A stretch of 64,000 nucleotides of DNA, taken from NCBI RefSeq assembly GCF_018343525.1, contig NZ_JAGYPH010000001.1, positions 744,001 through 808,000 of the forward strand, given 5' to 3'. The position numbers and the translations under genes are program-made. Source of the DNA: Lederbergia citrea (lineage in GTDB: Bacteria; Bacillota; Bacilli; Bacillales; Bacillaceae_C). Of this stretch, positions 43,840 through 52,440 are shown one piece after another; the first letter of the stretch is position 1; each line of letters opens with the position of its first letter. The notes beneath the pieces were generated by a model. The model made no database searches, was not told where the DNA came from, and was given only the letters and a program-made list of their open reading frames with translations.

Positions 43840-44346
43840 TTAAAGACGGGGAATCGCTTGAATATTCTCGATCCGTTTTAGGATGCTCTCCCATTCAGAT
43901 CCAAGAAGGGCTTGCCCGAGCCGGATTGCCTCATTAATCAATTGTGCCATTTGTCGGTTTAAATTCCTACTTAGCTGAATCAAATAAAATACATCGGGAT
44001 TTGCCCCTGTTACAGCTAGCTCAAAATTTGGACTTAATTGCTTTGCACTAATACGCAATGTATCAAGGTCAAACACAAGCATTTCCTTTGCGAGAGGAAT
44101 ATGTTCACTTTTACGTAATCGGTTTATCGTCCCATGCACCGAATCAAAATCATAGCCGATATCAGCTACAGAAGCATGGTAGGGATTAAGTCCAGGTGCG
44201 GTTCGTATTGAAGGAACCTTGCGAAAACCGGTAGTTATTGAACAAACGACTTCTTTTGCAGCCATTCCTTTTTCTAAGGTAGCAGTGATGGCTTCAAGAT
44301 AGTAATCTCTTTGATTGGAGTTCATACCAATAAAGGGAGCTGACAT
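43840..44346 (-). CDS. Unrecognised protein, first of a two-gene unit
   Basis: A 168-residue protein without membrane segments or signal peptide. It contains GLNPYHASVADIGYDFDSVHGTI and ELAVTGANPDVFYLIQLSRNLNRQM, with a helical C-terminus ending in ESILKRIENIQ. GAGGTGGG lies upstream of the ATG. I do not recognise a family. With the following gene it may form a complex. It sits just beyond the spore-surface block, on the opposite strand. Confidence 0.6.
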   Translation of the reverse strand: MSAPFIGMNSNQRDYYLEAITATLEKGMAAKEVVCSITTGFRKVPSIRTAPGLNPYHASVADIGYDFDSVHGTINRLRKSEHIPLAKEMLVFDLDTLRISAKQLSPNFELAVTGANPDVFYLIQLSRNLNRQMAQLINEAIRLGQALLGSEWESILKRIENIQAIPRL

Positions 44347-44388
44347 CTATTTGTCCCACCTCGTTGTAAAATATTATTCTGCTTAATC

Positions 44389-44730
44389 TTATTTTGAACC
44401 TGGTGCGGGCTGATCTACACCTTTAACATGATGACGATGTCCATTATCCTCTGTTGTAAAGAAATCATAATAATGCACATGCATTCCATTTCCGATTGGG
44501 ATTGCGGGACCTGAATATGCCTTATAATGGTGTGTATGACCATCTTCAAAGAGGACATAGCCTTCTGTATAGTGAACATGGCTTCCATCCTCAGTTGGAA
44601 TCGCAGGGGAAGTTACATCGAGGCATTGATGAACATGTCCTGCGTTAACAGATGTGTAATCAACAGAACCATGATTGTGATGGGGAACATATCCCGAAAT
44701 AAACTCATCTTTTCCTATTTTCTTCATCAT
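44389..44730 (-). CDS. ymaF: YmaF family His-rich repeat protein
   Basis: A 113-residue protein from the ATG at 44730 (AAGGAG six bases upstream). Four to five His-rich repeats of the form (G)HxHxxxxxTS/YxGxAIPxxxGxHVH are visible: NAGHVHQCLDVTSPAIPTEDG, SHVHYTEGYVLFEDGHTHHYKAYSGPAIPIGNGMHVHYYD and NGHRHHVKG, in parts. This is the pattern of B. subtilis YmaF. The His clusters suggest metal binding. Function unknown; related proteins occur in spore formers. No signal peptide. Confidence 0.8.
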   Translation of the reverse strand: MMKKIGKDEFISGYVPHHNHGSVDYTSVNAGHVHQCLDVTSPAIPTEDGSHVHYTEGYVLFEDGHTHHYKAYSGPAIPIGNGMHVHYYDFFTTEDNGHRHHVKGVDQPAPGSK

Positions 44731-45000
44731 ACTATACTCCTTTATAATAAGCCTTAAAATATAGTTATTCATAAGGGAGTTGTACTCATACCATACATTT
44801 TAGAAGTTGATATATCTAAAGAAGTAGGTCAAGGATATAATGAAATAATGATTGTACAGATGAGGAGGAATAATGGATGTTAGCTGAAATTCAAGCATCG
44901 GAATAATAGGTTGTTTATAGAGATTAAGATATCAGGATGGCATACTTTCCTTATGTCATCTTGTTTTTATTCGTATTATATTTTAGAAGATGAATAAATC
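44731..45000. other. Intergenic region with an orphan ribosome site and hairpin
   Basis: About 270 bases between two minus-strand genes. On the plus strand there is a good AGGAGG near 44863 followed by ATG codons that open only four- and nine-codon frames. Then comes an imperfect hairpin at about 44928-44962 (AGGATGGCATA/TATGTCATCTT) with a T-run. It could be a remnant or leader-type transcript. No gene called. Confidence 0.3.
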
Positions 45001-45519
45001 CTAATTCGTTGCAGCATTATTCTTTGTAGGACTTTTTGCTTTACGTATTAATTTTCCTCCATCATAAAATTTCCCATACTTTTTAACTAATTCTTGCGCT
45101 TCTTCGGACGTCGGAATATCACCATTTGCTTTGTATGTTAAGAAGTATGCGTGAGACTTTCCACTATAAAATACCCAACTAAAAAACTTCATAGCAAATT
45201 TATGAGCCCCTTTATTTCGGAAATTAGCCATCGATTTCTTTTCCCATACAGTCATTGTAAGTCCATACCCCTCCTTGATATGACCTTTCATCTCAGCATA
45301 AAGTAATCCTTTTGACTTTTTCATTTGTTTCATAACAAATTGACTTACAATCCCGTTTACAATTGTTTTCCAAACTGAAAAACGTTCACCAAGGGTGATA
45401 GAAACAATAGCATCGTCAGGAAAATCAATATTATTTCTGTCTCCATAAGTAATCGTTGCTCCGAATTTATCTTCCGGTTTTTTATGTGTAATAAACTCCT
45501 TATCTTCCACTGAACTCAT
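45001..45519 (-). CDS. Possible dimeric alpha-beta barrel monooxygenase-like protein
   Basis: A 172-residue cytoplasmic protein. Core: IVSITLGERFSVWKTIVNGIVSQFVMKQMK, GYGLTMTVWEKKSMANFRNKGAHKFAMKFFSW and KSHAYFLTYKANGDIPTSEEAQELVKKYG. The strand-helix pattern with T-V-W-E-(K)-x-x-x-M-x-x-F-R is similar to ABM/DUF3291-type barrels (CrtA-like). No catalytic residue can be assigned. Basic C-terminal tail. Single gene. Confidence 0.45.
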   Translation of the reverse strand: MSSVEDKEFITHKKPEDKFGATITYGDRNNIDFPDDAIVSITLGERFSVWKTIVNGIVSQFVMKQMKKSKGLLYAEMKGHIKEGYGLTMTVWEKKSMANFRNKGAHKFAMKFFSWVFYSGKSHAYFLTYKANGDIPTSEEAQELVKKYGKFYDGGKLIRKAKSPTKNNAATN

Positions 45520-45693
45520 CCTTTCGTCATAGGCGCTTTGTTAGAATTATATAATAAAATTGAATATTCTGGAATAGGGAACAGAGTGGGAACAACTATT
45601 ATTAAAGAGAAAAGTGTGGACCTTATGGTTTAGGGGTAAAACTATAGAAATGAATATATAACATAAATTTCAAATGGACGTATAGGAGCTATA

Positions 45694-46644
45694 ATGATTA
45701 AAACCATTGCTGTCAATAAAGCGTATGAGTTGATTAAAGATCTTGAGATAGAAAAATTAGTTTCTGGAGAATATTTATGGTACTGGATAGATTTTGACCG
45801 ACCGAATCACGAAGAAATTGAATTATTAAAAAAACCATTAAGCTTTCATCCGTTAGCGATAGAGGATTGCACAAATACATTACAAAGGCCCAAATTAGAT
45901 TACTATGAAGATCATATATTTTTTGTAACCCAGTCAATTAATCCGACCACCCATTTAAGAGAAGAAGTAAATCTTTTTTTAGGGGAAAATTATATAGTTA
46001 CTTTCCACCAAGGGGTTACTGAAGAAGTAGACAAGGTATGGAAACAACTCGAACTTTCGTCAAATTTAAAACAATGGGAACCAATCCAGATTTTGTATCA
46101 TATTCTCGATAATATTGTGGATAATTACTTCCCTCTCGTGGAAAAAATTGAGGATACCTTAAATGAAATTGATGAAAATTCCAATAAAAAATCAATGGGA
46201 TCACTTCTTGATGAATTATTTGAAACGAGAAATCATCTTCTTTCTTTAAGACATGTAGTGTCGCCTATGAGAGATCTTGCCTATCGGCTTCTCAATTCTC
46301 AAAGGTTTACTGAAATTCAAAAGAAGAAAGCGTATTTTTCTGATATTCACGACCACTTATTAAAACTTACTGAAATGATCGAGGAAAATCGGGAATTGAC
46401 AACGGACATAAGAGACAGCTATATTTCCTTAAATTCACACCAAGCAAATCGTGTAATGAAGGTTCTCACAGTCATCACTACTATTTTTATGCCGCTTACA
46501 TTAATCGCAGGCATATATGGCATGAATTTTGAAAACATGCCCGAGTTAAAGTGGAAATACGGTTATTTTGAAGCTTTAGCTCTAATGTTTTTAATTGGAT
46601 CGGGAATGTTCATTTGGTTTAAGAAAAAGGGCTGGTTTAAATAA
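45694..46644 (+). CDS. corA: CorA family magnesium/cobalt transporter
   Basis: A 316-residue protein with the long cytoplasmic funnel domain (1-250) and two C-terminal helices. The diagnostic YGMNFENMPE loop sits between them. It forms a pentamer that takes up Mg2+ (and Co2+/Ni2+). The ATG at 45694 has AGGAG upstream. Single gene before sspH. Confidence 0.93.
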   Translation: MIKTIAVNKAYELIKDLEIEKLVSGEYLWYWIDFDRPNHEEIELLKKPLSFHPLAIEDCTNTLQRPKLDYYEDHIFFVTQSINPTTHLREEVNLFLGENYIVTFHQGVTEEVDKVWKQLELSSNLKQWEPIQILYHILDNIVDNYFPLVEKIEDTLNEIDENSNKKSMGSLLDELFETRNHLLSLRHVVSPMRDLAYRLLNSQRFTEIQKKKAYFSDIHDHLLKLTEMIEENRELTTDIRDSYISLNSHQANRVMKVLTVITTIFMPLTLIAGIYGMNFENMPELKWKYGYFEALALMFLIGSGMFIWFKKKGWFK

Positions 46645-46715
46645 GAATTGATTTTCCGGTATAAAATTCACTTTCTGTCAAAAAATATCATGACAAATAA
46701 CAGGGAGTGAATGTA

Positions 46716-46898
46716 ATGGATGTTAATCGAGTAAAGCAAATTCTTTCCTCATCAGCAGATATAGAAGTTAAATATAAGGGCGTTTCTGTATGGATAGATC
46801 AAGTAAATGAGGATGGGAAAATGGCAACCGTTCATTTACGAGGTCCTCTTGAAGAAAGATCCATTGTAGAAATATCAGAGTTGGAAGAACGCGAATGA
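46716..46898 (+). CDS. sspH: H-type small acid-soluble spore protein
   Basis: A 60-residue protein from the ATG at 46716 (AGGGAG upstream). VNRVKQILSSSADIEVKYKGVSVWIDQVNEDGKMATVHL closely follows the SspH family, in which a short helix precedes the VxYxGxPVWI strand. Members are made in the forespore under sigma-G and sit in the spore core. Length matches the family (about 59). It marks the organism as a spore former. Confidence 0.88.
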   Translation: MDVNRVKQILSSSADIEVKYKGVSVWIDQVNEDGKMATVHLRGPLEERSIVEISELEERE

Positions 46899-46938
46899 AA
46901 TTAATATATGTAAATGGACAAAAGTAAATGGTATACAC

Positions 46939-46984
46939 AAAAAGGATAGGGTATTTTTCTTTAAAAGAAAAATACCCTATCCTT
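46939..46984. terminator. Long bidirectional terminator
   Basis: AAAGGATAGGGTATTTTTCTTT with its perfect complement, four-base loop and a T-run on each strand. Shared by sspH and the convergent VOC gene. Confidence 0.9.
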
Positions 46985-46996
46985 TATTTTTTAAAA

Positions 46997-47425
46997 TTAG
47001 AAAGCCATATCACCATCTTCAAAGTTAAATTGCCATTCAATTCCAAACTTATCTGTAACTTGGCCATAGCATTTACTCCAAAAAGTTTCTTGAAGTTCCA
47101 TGCCTACAGTGCCGCCTTCTTTAAGCTTATTAAATGTTGATTTAACTTCATCCAAATCATCACTGACAAATGCAAGACTTATGTTATTACCTACGACAAA
47201 TGGCATTCCAGGAAACGTATCAGAGAACATAACATTACTTCCACTAATATTAAGCCGTGTGTGCATGACTAAATTTTTTGCTTCCTCCGGAAGAGGAAAT
47301 TCAGGATTAGGAGGCGTTTCTCCAAAAGTCATTATTTTAGGTTTTTCTTTCCCAAATACTTGGGCGTAAAACTCTACTGCTTCACGACAGTTTCCATTAA
47401 AATTAAGATAAACATCAACAGCCAT
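46997..47425 (-). CDS. VOC family protein, PhnB-like
   Basis: A 142-residue protein of the glyoxalase/VOC fold. Two beta-alpha-beta-beta-beta units are visible: DVYLNFNGNCREAVEFYAQVFG and ISLAFVSDDLDEVKSTFNKLKEGG. The DxFGIEW end is typical of PhnB-like members. Start at the ATG at 47425 with AAGGAG; an in-frame codon three earlier is less likely. Metal ligands are not fully conserved with PhnB, and the substrate is unknown. Confidence 0.85.
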   Translation of the reverse strand: MAVDVYLNFNGNCREAVEFYAQVFGKEKPKIMTFGETPPNPEFPLPEEAKNLVMHTRLNISGSNVMFSDTFPGMPFVVGNNISLAFVSDDLDEVKSTFNKLKEGGTVGMELQETFWSKCYGQVTDKFGIEWQFNFEDGDMAF

Positions 47426-47642
47426 TAGCACCACTCCTTGGTTTTGAAATGTTAATCATCGGAAAACACTTTTACATAATATAACATTTTACCTAACTAA
47501 TCAAAAGGTATAACCCAAAAAAAGACAGATGAAAGCATGAACTATAAACAAGTCTTTTTTATGAAATTTCATATAATAATATTCTTTCAATGTTGAGTAA
47601 TGGTAAACTAACATGTAAATACATAAAAAAGCGAGGATTAAG

Positions 47643-48434
47643 ATGATAAAAGCAATTTTTTTCGATTTAGATGACACACTTCTTTGGGACCAAAAAAGCG
47701 TAAAGGAAGCCTTTGTAGCCACGTGTAAAGTTGCGGAAGAGCGATATGGCATAGACTATCATGAGCTTGAAGAAGCAGTACGTGAAGCGGCAAGAAACCT
47801 ATACTCTACATATGAAACCTACTCCTTTACACAAATGATAGGGATTAATCCATTTGAAGGATTATGGGGGAATTTTTTAGATGATCATGATCAGTTTAGA
47901 AAAATGAAAGAAATCGTCCCGACATATCGTAAAGATGCATGGACAACGGGTTTAAAAACTATGGGGGTAGATGATACTGATTTTGGATATGAATTAGCCG
48001 AACGATTCCCAGAGGAACGGAGGAAACTACCATTTGTGTACGATGAAACATTTAATGTTTTAGATACACTAAAAGAGAATTATCGACTTTTACTTTTAAC
48101 AAACGGTTCCCCAGACCTACAGAATACTAAGCTGACGATAACGCCAGAGCTTACTCCTTACTTTGACCAAGTTGTTATTTCTGGAGGATTTGGAAAAGGA
48201 AAACCTGATCCCTCCATTTTTGAACACGCGTTATCGCTTATGTCCCTCCAGAAAGATGAAGTGATCATGGTAGGCGATAACCTCATGACCGACATTCTTG
48301 GTGCTAATCAGGCCGGAATAAAATCTGTATGGATTAACCGTGAGGACAAAGAACGGAATGAAGTTATTCCAACATTTGAAATTCAGCATTTAGAAGAGCT
48401 TTTTCCTATATTAGAGAATCTAAACTCAAAATAA
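47643..48434 (+). CDS. HAD family hydrolase (YsaA-like)
   Basis: A 263-residue haloacid dehalogenase-type enzyme: [11 protein letters not shown] (motif I, nucleophile Asp), [12 protein letters not shown] (motif II Thr), [10 protein letters not shown] (motif III Lys), [19 protein letters not shown] (motif IV Asp). The cap is helical, as in YsaA/YjjG-like phosphatases. Probably acts on a small phosphorylated metabolite or nucleotide. GCGAGG lies upstream of the ATG. Followed by the DUF1801 gene after 38 bases. Confidence 0.88.
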   Translation: MIKAIFFDLDDTLLWDQKSVKEAFVATCKVAEERYGIDYHELEEAVREAARNLYSTYETYSFTQMIGINPFEGLWGNFLDDHDQFRKMKEIVPTYRKDAWTTGLKTMGVDDTDFGYELAERFPEERRKLPFVYDETFNVLDTLKENYRLLLLTNGSPDLQNTKLTITPELTPYFDQVVISGGFGKGKPDPSIFEHALSLMSLQKDEVIMVGDNLMTDILGANQAGIKSVWINREDKERNEVIPTFEIQHLEELFPILENLNSK

Positions 48435-48472
48435 AATTTAGGGTGTTTTAGAAAAAAGGGAGGGATTCTAAT

Positions 48473-48895
48473 ATGTACGAACTTAAAACAAAAGAAACGG
48501 ACAGTAGTGTTATCGAGTTTATTGAAAGTGTCGATAGCCCCAAGAAACGTGAGGATGCATACAAGTTATTAGATATTTTTACTGAATCTACTGGTTATGA
48601 AGCAAAGATGTGGGGACCAAGTATTATTGGATTTGGTTCATATCATTATAAATATGAATCCGGTCACGAAGGGGATGCACCACTAGTTGGTTTTTCACCT
48701 CGAAAAGCCAAAATCAGTTTGTATTTTGCGACAGGTGACACAAAACGAGAGGAATTATTGAAGGACTTTGGCAAACATACATCAGGGAAAGCCTGTGTGT
48801 ACATCAATAAAGTTGCAGATATTAATGTCGATGTTTTAATAGAGTTGATTAAGCAATCTGTATCGTTTTTGAAAAAAACATATCCAAATAATTAA
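48473..48895 (+). CDS. DUF1801 (YdhG-like) protein
   Basis: A 140-residue soluble protein with the DUF1801 layout: VIEFIESVDSPKKREDAYKLLDIF, MWGPSIIGFGSYHYKYESGHEGDAPLVGFSPRKAKISLYF, and YINKVADINVDVL. The family is widespread and of unknown function, with a fold related to the iron chaperone-like YdhG. AGGGAGGG precedes the ATG. It may be co-transcribed with the HAD hydrolase. Confidence 0.88.
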   Translation: MYELKTKETDSSVIEFIESVDSPKKREDAYKLLDIFTESTGYEAKMWGPSIIGFGSYHYKYESGHEGDAPLVGFSPRKAKISLYFATGDTKREELLKDFGKHTSGKACVYINKVADINVDVLIELIKQSVSFLKKTYPNN

Positions 48896-48976
48896 GTATT
48901 CTTTGAAAAATACTCCAAAAGGAACATTTGTTCTATTTGTATTTAATGGTATAATAAAAAAGCAATAGAAAGATTG

Positions 48977-49225
48977 CTCAAGAGTGGTTGGCACATCCCC
49001 GATTGAAAGGGGGTGATGCTATTGACAGTCTATCAGGCATTAATGTTTGCAATTGCGTTTGCAAGCTTAATCATTGCTGTCCTGTCATTTAACCATAAAA
49101 AATAACCCACCCTTGAGTATGGAGAGCTCGAGTGGATTATTTTCCCAATGAGTGCCGACCCCTTAAAGGGAATCTGCTATTGCATTTCCGCTTCGATGTT
49201 ACAGCATCGAGGCGGTCTTTTATTT
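48977..49225. ncRNA. Type I toxin mRNA structures and likely antisense RNA region
   Basis: Around the small toxin frame: CTCAAGAGTGGTT at 48977-48989 can pair with AACCCACCCTTGAG at 49104-49117 (5'-3' closure). The toxin ribosome site GGGGG is locked in a CATCCCC/GGGGGTG hairpin at 48994-49015. A hairpin at 49099-49142 has T-runs for both strands. A second strong hairpin lies at 49192-49225. These features match type I toxin-antitoxin loci, where a convergent antisense RNA would be read from the right. The antisense promoter itself is not identified. Confidence 0.5.
49022..49105 (+). CDS. Holin-like type I toxin peptide
   Basis: A 27-residue peptide from a TTG at 49022, seven bases after AAAGGGGGTG. 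Translation (M)TVYQALMFAIAFASLIIAVLS then FNHKK: a short N-terminus, one membrane helix and a basic tail. This is the hallmark of the Hol_Tox / putative holin-like toxin family, whose products depolarise the membrane when not silenced by an antisense RNA. The 5' leader sequesters the ribosome site. Confidence 0.78.
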   Translation: MTVYQALMFAIAFASLIIAVLSFNHKK

Positions 49226-49320
49226 TATGATTTCCTTAATAATACCATACCTTAAAAAGAATAAAAAATAAACATTTGATTGTGGTTGTAAAACTAATCC
49301 ACCTTCAATTACCGATAGCT

Positions 49321-49482
49321 TTATTTAGTGTTTTTCTTTTTGGCTGCGTTTTCAAGTTTGGTTTTTGGCTCTTGTGCGAATTCCGTATCCCCGTAACCTT
49401 GCGGGGTTACACTAGTAGCTTTTTTTCCTTTATTCGTCCCTCTATTATTTCCGCTAGGACTTCTTTTGTCTTTAGCCATCAT
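49321..49482 (-). CDS. Small basic protein, possible spore SASP-type
   Basis: A 53-residue protein, ATG at 49482 with GGAGG six bases upstream (a second ATG follows directly). Sequence is polar and basic without hydrophobic segments: MAKDKRSPSGNNRGTNKGKK, then GYGDTEFAQEPKTKLENAAKKK. The Asn/Gly/Lys composition and TEFAQE motif recall gamma-type and minor small acid-soluble spore proteins (EFASET in SspE). That similarity is weak and I give it as a suggestion. Confidence 0.6.
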   Translation of the reverse strand: MMAKDKRSPSGNNRGTNKGKKATSVTPQGYGDTEFAQEPKTKLENAAKKKNTK

Positions 49483-49603
49483 ACTCGTCCTCCTTTGTAA
49501 TTCTTTAATTTGGTCAAAAGTAGTGTTTCCAAAAAAGAATAATCCAATCAGTTCTTCAAAAGAAAGATAACACGCTTTTTTGTTTCATCGGTATGTAATA
49601 AAG

Positions 49604-49640
49604 CAAGCCGCTGAATAAACTTTTTCATTCAGCGGCTTCG
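49604..49640 (-). terminator. Terminator of lysP
   Basis: AAGCCGCTGAAT / ATTCAGCGGCTT stem with a T-rich loop. It lies directly after the stop codon of the permease gene. Confidence 0.75.
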
Positions 49641-49641
49641 G

Positions 49642-51096
49642 TTAAAGTTGATTATTTTCAAAATTACAATCTTTCAATGGGATTAATTTTGTTTTGTATT
49701 TTACTTTATAGAACAGCCAAACGATTAAGAATAGAGGTAAGCCGATATAGGAAACAAATACACTATGCCAATCAATTTCGCCGCCTATAAAGGCTTGAAA
49801 ATTTTGACCTAAAATAATGAAAGTACATAGGATCAACGCAAATAAGGGACCGAATGGAAACCATTTTGCACGGTATGGAAGATCGTTTATATCTCCACCT
49901 TGAGCGATATAGGCTTTGCGGAAACGGTAATGACTAATTGCAATGCCGAGCCATGTAACAAATCCAGCCATTCCTGAAGCGTTTAACAACCATATATAGA
50001 CTACACCATCTCCGAAGAAAGTTGATAGGAATGCAAGGGAACCAACTAAAGTTGTTACGATCAAGGCATTAACTGGTACTCCTCTTTTATCTAATTTTCC
50101 TAAGAATTTTGGTGCTTTTCCGTCGCGTGCTAAATCCCAAAGCATACGAGTGGATGCGTACATTCCAGAGTTACCAGCAGATAATACTGCAGTTAAAATG
50201 ATTGCGTTCATTACTGATGCAGCAAAGGCAAATCCTGCACGTTCAAAAACGAGCGTGAACGGGCTTACGGAAACCGCATCACTTAATAAACGTTCATCCG
50301 TATATGGAAGAATCAACCCAATAACGAAAATTGATAAAATGTAAAAAAGAAGAATTCGCCAAAATACAGAGTTGATCGCTTTTGGGATTGTTTTTTCAGG
50401 ATTTTTTGTCTCTCCAGCGGCTACCCCAAGTAATTCGGTCCCTTGGAATGAGAAGCCTGCTGCCATGAAAACTCCAAGAATCGCGAAGAACCCACCGTTG
50501 AATGGTGCATCCTCAATAGTGAAGTTTGTAAAGCCGATAAATTCCCCTCCCATAATACCGAAAATCATTAAAAATCCAATAATAATAAAGATAATGACCG
50601 TAACGACTTTAATTAGAGAAAACCAGAACTCTGCTTCTCCAAACCCTTTGACAGACAGGTAGTTAAAGCCAAACATAATCAAGAGTGCAATTCCACTCCA
50701 AATAAAGGAAGGACTTTCTGGAAACCAAAATTTCATTATTAGTACAACTGCAGCAAGTTCAGCGGCAATCGTAATCGCCCAGTTATACCAGTAATTCCAG
50801 CCAATTGCAAAACCAAATGCTGGATCAACGAATTTCGTGGCATACACTTTGAAGGAACCGGCAACCGGCATGTAGGCTGCCATCTCTGCAAGACTTGTCA
50901 TTAAGAAGTAAACCATAATACCGACAGCTGCATAGGCGAGTAATGTTCCTCCTGGTCCGGCGGTATGAATCGCCCCGCCACTTGCTAAAAATATTCCTGT
51001 GCCAATTGATCCCCCAAGAGAAATCATCATTAGGTGGCGTGCTTTAAGCTTTCTTTTTAATTGAGTTTGGTTTGTTGTCGTTGGTGTATTCGCCAA
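49642..51096 (-). CDS. lysP: Lysine-specific permease, LysP-type
   Basis: A 484-residue APC-superfamily permease with 12 helices. It tracks E. coli LysP closely: LKARHLMMISLGGSIGTGIF, GLMVYFLMTSL-type MVYFLMTSLAEMAAYMPVAGSF, FGFAIGWNYWYNWAITIA, and NYLSVKGFGEAEFWFSLIKV. It takes up lysine with protons. TTG start with AAAGGAGAG. It is controlled by a lysine riboswitch with terminator just upstream, which strongly supports the substrate. Confidence 0.93.
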   Translation of the reverse strand: MANTPTTTNQTQLKRKLKARHLMMISLGGSIGTGIFLASGGAIHTAGPGGTLLAYAAVGIMVYFLMTSLAEMAAYMPVAGSFKVYATKFVDPAFGFAIGWNYWYNWAITIAAELAAVVLIMKFWFPESPSFIWSGIALLIMFGFNYLSVKGFGEAEFWFSLIKVVTVIIFIIIGFLMIFGIMGGEFIGFTNFTIEDAPFNGGFFAILGVFMAAGFSFQGTELLGVAAGETKNPEKTIPKAINSVFWRILLFYILSIFVIGLILPYTDERLLSDAVSVSPFTLVFERAGFAFAASVMNAIILTAVLSAGNSGMYASTRMLWDLARDGKAPKFLGKLDKRGVPVNALIVTTLVGSLAFLSTFFGDGVVYIWLLNASGMAGFVTWLGIAISHYRFRKAYIAQGGDINDLPYRAKWFPFGPLFALILCTFIILGQNFQAFIGGEIDWHSVFVSYIGLPLFLIVWLFYKVKYKTKLIPLKDCNFENNQL

Positions 51097-51143
51097 TATT
51101 CTTCTCTCCTTTTCTATGATGGAAGATTTATGATCAAATAAAT

Positions 51144-51180
51144 AAAAACAGCCAGTCGAAAAAGATCGACGGCTGTTTTT
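51144..51180 (-). terminator. Lysine riboswitch terminator
   Basis: AAAAACAGCC...GGCTGTTTTT hairpin with inner pairing around AGTCGA/TCGACG, T-run on the minus strand. It is the expression platform of the L-box. Confidence 0.85.
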
Positions 51181-51191
51181 TAAGTCCGTTT

Positions 51192-51380
51192 AATCCTTCC
51201 GAAGATAGCCCTCCACGTTAAAATCACGTGACAGTAATGTTCCTTTTCGAATACATCACCAGCATGGATATACAATGAATCTATCCAAACTTCGGCAGCT
51301 TATCCTTTCAAACGGAGTCATAAATTTCATTGAATCTCGCCCGCTCTACTCTTATAAACCGCAGCCTCTACCCCATCGGT
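51192..51380 (-). promoter_or_regulatory. Lysine riboswitch (L-box)
   Basis: On the minus strand: GGTAGAGGCTGCGG, AAGAGTAGAGC, GGATAAGCTGCCGAAG, CCATGCTGGTGATG, GGAACATTACTGTCACGTG and GGAGGGCTATCTTCGG occur in the L-box order. High lysine should promote termination and reduce lysP expression. Confidence 0.93.
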
Positions 51381-51655
51381 GAATGGGAATATTTAATTAA
51401 CAATAGTAGTATAGTAAATTGTGATCAATCTTGCAATGGTTTACTTTGTATTTTTACTCTTCAAAAGTGTTGGAATCGTTGAATAAACAGTAGGGAAGAG
51501 TCCGTAAAGAAAAGTTATATTAAAATAAATTTGAGTGCGAATCCAGTGGATAAAATTATTCTCTAATATTGATATGAGCAATCATAATAGAAACAAAATG
51601 TTAAGGAACAATAAGTGGGGAAGAAATAAAAAGTATAAAAAGTGAGGTACTATTA

Positions 51656-52390
51656 ATGAAAAAGTATGCACTGTTATTTCTTTGTCTTCTTATCTTAATT
51701 GTCCCATCACAAGCATTTGCGGAGCGAAAAGTACCAATTTTAATTTATCATTCAATCGATGAGTTTACTGGTCATGGTTCTAAAGAGTTATATGTAACTC
51801 CGAAGAATTTCGAGGAGCAAATGATTTATTTAAGGGATCATGGCTACACATTATTAACTTTTGAGCGTTGGCAAGATATTGATAAGGTTAACAAACCTAT
51901 CTTCATTACGTTTGATGACGGATACAAGAACAATCTTAATGTATTTACTACCTTTCAAAAATTGAAAACCGATCAATTTCATCCGTCAGGCACCTTTTTT
52001 GTGATTTCTGACTTTATCGGGCGCTCAAACCGATTGTCAAAATCAGATTTAAAAATGTTGGCTATTTCCGGATTAATCTCAATCCAGTCTCATACTGCCA
52101 CACATCCTGATTTAACGAAAATCAAAAATTACGAATATGAACTAAAAGAATCCAGCGATAAAATTCAACAAATCACGGGAAAACCAGTTATTGCTCTAGC
52201 ATATCCGTACGGAAAATACAATGACAAAGTTATAGCAGAAACGAAGAAATCCTATCAGTTCGGACTAACGACAATACCAGAGCCATTTTATGAGAAAGGC
52301 ACTAAAAACGAACGCTATCTTTTACCGCGCATCTATGTTAAGTATTCCACTACTATTGAGGAATTTGCAAAGATCGTTGATGGTCTATAA
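51656..52390 (+). CDS. Secreted polysaccharide deacetylase
   Basis: A 244-residue protein with signal peptide 1-22 (MKKYALLFLCLLILIVPSQAFA). NodB-type domain: ILIYHSI, FITFDDGYKNN (motif 1 with catalytic Asp and metal Asp), SHTATHPDLT (motif 2, metal His pair), and ALAYPYGKYN (motif 3). It probably removes acetyl groups from a wall glycan or exopolysaccharide outside the cell (YxkH-like). GAGG lies upstream of the ATG. Single gene. Confidence 0.88.
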   Translation: MKKYALLFLCLLILIVPSQAFAERKVPILIYHSIDEFTGHGSKELYVTPKNFEEQMIYLRDHGYTLLTFERWQDIDKVNKPIFITFDDGYKNNLNVFTTFQKLKTDQFHPSGTFFVISDFIGRSNRLSKSDLKMLAISGLISIQSHTATHPDLTKIKNYEYELKESSDKIQQITGKPVIALAYPYGKYNDKVIAETKKSYQFGLTTIPEPFYEKGTKNERYLLPRIYVKYSTTIEEFAKIVDGL

Positions 52391-52440
52391 TTTTTTATAA
52401 AACTTCCGCCCAGTAATCAGAACCTCTTTAGGTTTGAAAA

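Noticed and set aside
46939..46984. Perfect long hairpin as a possible regulatory RNA or mobile element end
   Set aside because: Position between two convergent genes with T-runs on both strands is fully explained by a bidirectional terminator.
49276..49500. Plus-strand frame of 74 codons
   Set aside because: It is the complement of a better small minus-strand gene with a strong ribosome site and has no site of its own.
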